Shown piece after piece: positions 63,589 through 64,000 of a DNA stretch of 64,000 nt. The stretch is from Rhodocyclales bacterium (GTDB taxonomy: Bacteria > Pseudomonadota > Gammaproteobacteria > Burkholderiales > Rhodocyclaceae), in contig JAPLQY010000086.1 in assembly GCA_026399475.1 (NCBI GenBank), positions 1 to 64,000 on the forward strand, written 5' to 3'. Both the position numbers and the translations under genes were made by a program. Within the stretch, counting starts at the first letter, position 1, and every line of letters begins with the position of its first letter. The notes under the pieces were generated by a model, which did not search any database, had not been told where the DNA came from, and worked only from the letters and a program-made list of their open reading frames with translations.

Positions 63589-64000
63589 ATGCAACCCGAT
63601 CGCGTCGCCCGCCTGAGAGCCCTCATCGACACGCTGGAGCACGGCCTGGTCGAGCGCCGCCAGAGTGTTCGGCTGTGCCTTCTGGCGGCCCTGACCGGCG
63701 AGCACACGCTGTTCATCGGCCCGCCGGGCACCGCCAAGAGCGAACTGGCGCGGCGGCTGCACACGGTGTTTCGCGATGCGCGCTACTTCGAGCGGCTGCT
63801 GACGCGCTTCTCGGTGCCCGAAGAGCTCTTCGGCCCGCTGTCGATCAAGGCCCTGGAAGAGGATCGCTACGAGCGGCATACGGACGGCTTCCTGCCGGAC
63901 GCCTCGATTGCTTTCATCGACGAGGTGTTCAAGGCCAACAGCGCGATCCTCAACGCCCTGCTCACCTTGCTCAACGAACGCGAATTCGACAACGGCGCCG
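63589..64000 (+). CDS. MoxR/RavA-type AAA+ ATPase, partial (runs off the window)
   Basis: About 137 residues visible from ATG 63589. Walker [15 protein letters not shown] is at residues 44-57, and Walker [24 protein letters not shown] follows. The [15 protein letters not shown] stretch is typical of RavA-like MoxR proteins, which act as chaperones with a VWA partner. The 3' part lies beyond the window. Confidence 0.93.
   Translation, partial: MQPDRVARLRALIDTLEHGLVERRQSVRLCLLAALTGEHTLFIGPPGTAKSELARRLHTVFRDARYFERLLTRFSVPEELFGPLSIKALEEDRYERHTDGFLPDASIAFIDEVFKANSAILNALLTLLNEREFDNGA

Overview
The window reads as a betaproteobacterial chromosome, most like Rhodocyclales/Sterolibacteriaceae-type organisms. 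The grounds are protein resemblance and gene order (purM - AI-2E permease - hda - HAD phosphatase; rsmB-like - DUF3108 - purN; phaC - phaB - phaB - phaR), high GC, and PHA storage genes. No rRNA, CRISPR array or plasmid origin was seen. No database search was possible, so family calls rest on motifs and recall.

Region 1 (0.2-16 kb) is a neutral-lipid locus, mostly on the minus strand. It holds acyl-CoA-binding protein, a wax ester synthase/DGAT, a TPR protein, a TetR regulator, a patatin lipase, a phasin, a large acyl-ACP-reductase-like dehydrogenase that keeps the family's active-site Cys, an iron alcohol dehydrogenase, a GMC alcohol oxidoreductase, an alpha/beta lipase and an aldehyde dehydrogenase. 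Together they could make fatty aldehyde, alcohol and wax ester, and break them down again. Four of the proteins end in similar basic Ala/Lys/Pro/Arg tails, which looks like a shared granule- or DNA-tethering device.

Region 2 (16-24 kb) carries tRNA-Glu, a 3' remnant of a tRNA-Ala, a GlcD-like FAD oxidase, rimO and the PHB set phaC-phaB-phaB2-phaR. A clean promoter with a PhaR-like palindrome lies ahead of phaC. Region 3 (23-44.6 kb) is housekeeping: ZIP transporter, pgeF, rluD, bamD, 3-hydroxyacyl-CoA dehydrogenase with a thioesterase, phosphofructokinase, rlmB, MscS channel, a YafQ-type toxin pair, PLD nuclease, rRNA methyltransferase, purN, DedA, mutL, miaA, purM, hda and a HAD phosphatase.

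Region 4 (44.8-54.2 kb) is a small integrative element in the 3' end of tRNA-Ser(GCU). It is bounded by a 17-bp direct repeat and has a P4-type integrase at its right end, three small DNA-binding proteins, a split primase/helicase, and three cargo genes (an RDD/zinc-ribbon membrane protein and two exported proteins). It has no capsid or conjugation genes, so it looks like a phage-satellite-type or plasmid-derived element.

Region 5 (54.2-63.5 kb) is a patchwork of accessory genes: a TumE/TumA-type pair, a canonical Fic protein, an orphan tyrosine recombinase, a Fic-like protein with a degenerate catalytic motif and operator-like repeats, a DnaJ fragment, truncated VIT and CheB-CheR genes joined tail to tail, HigBA, and a decayed M48 peptidase. 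The window ends inside a MoxR/RavA-type ATPase gene. A short intergenic motif with core CAGCGCCGACTTT recurs through the window, always in the same orientation.
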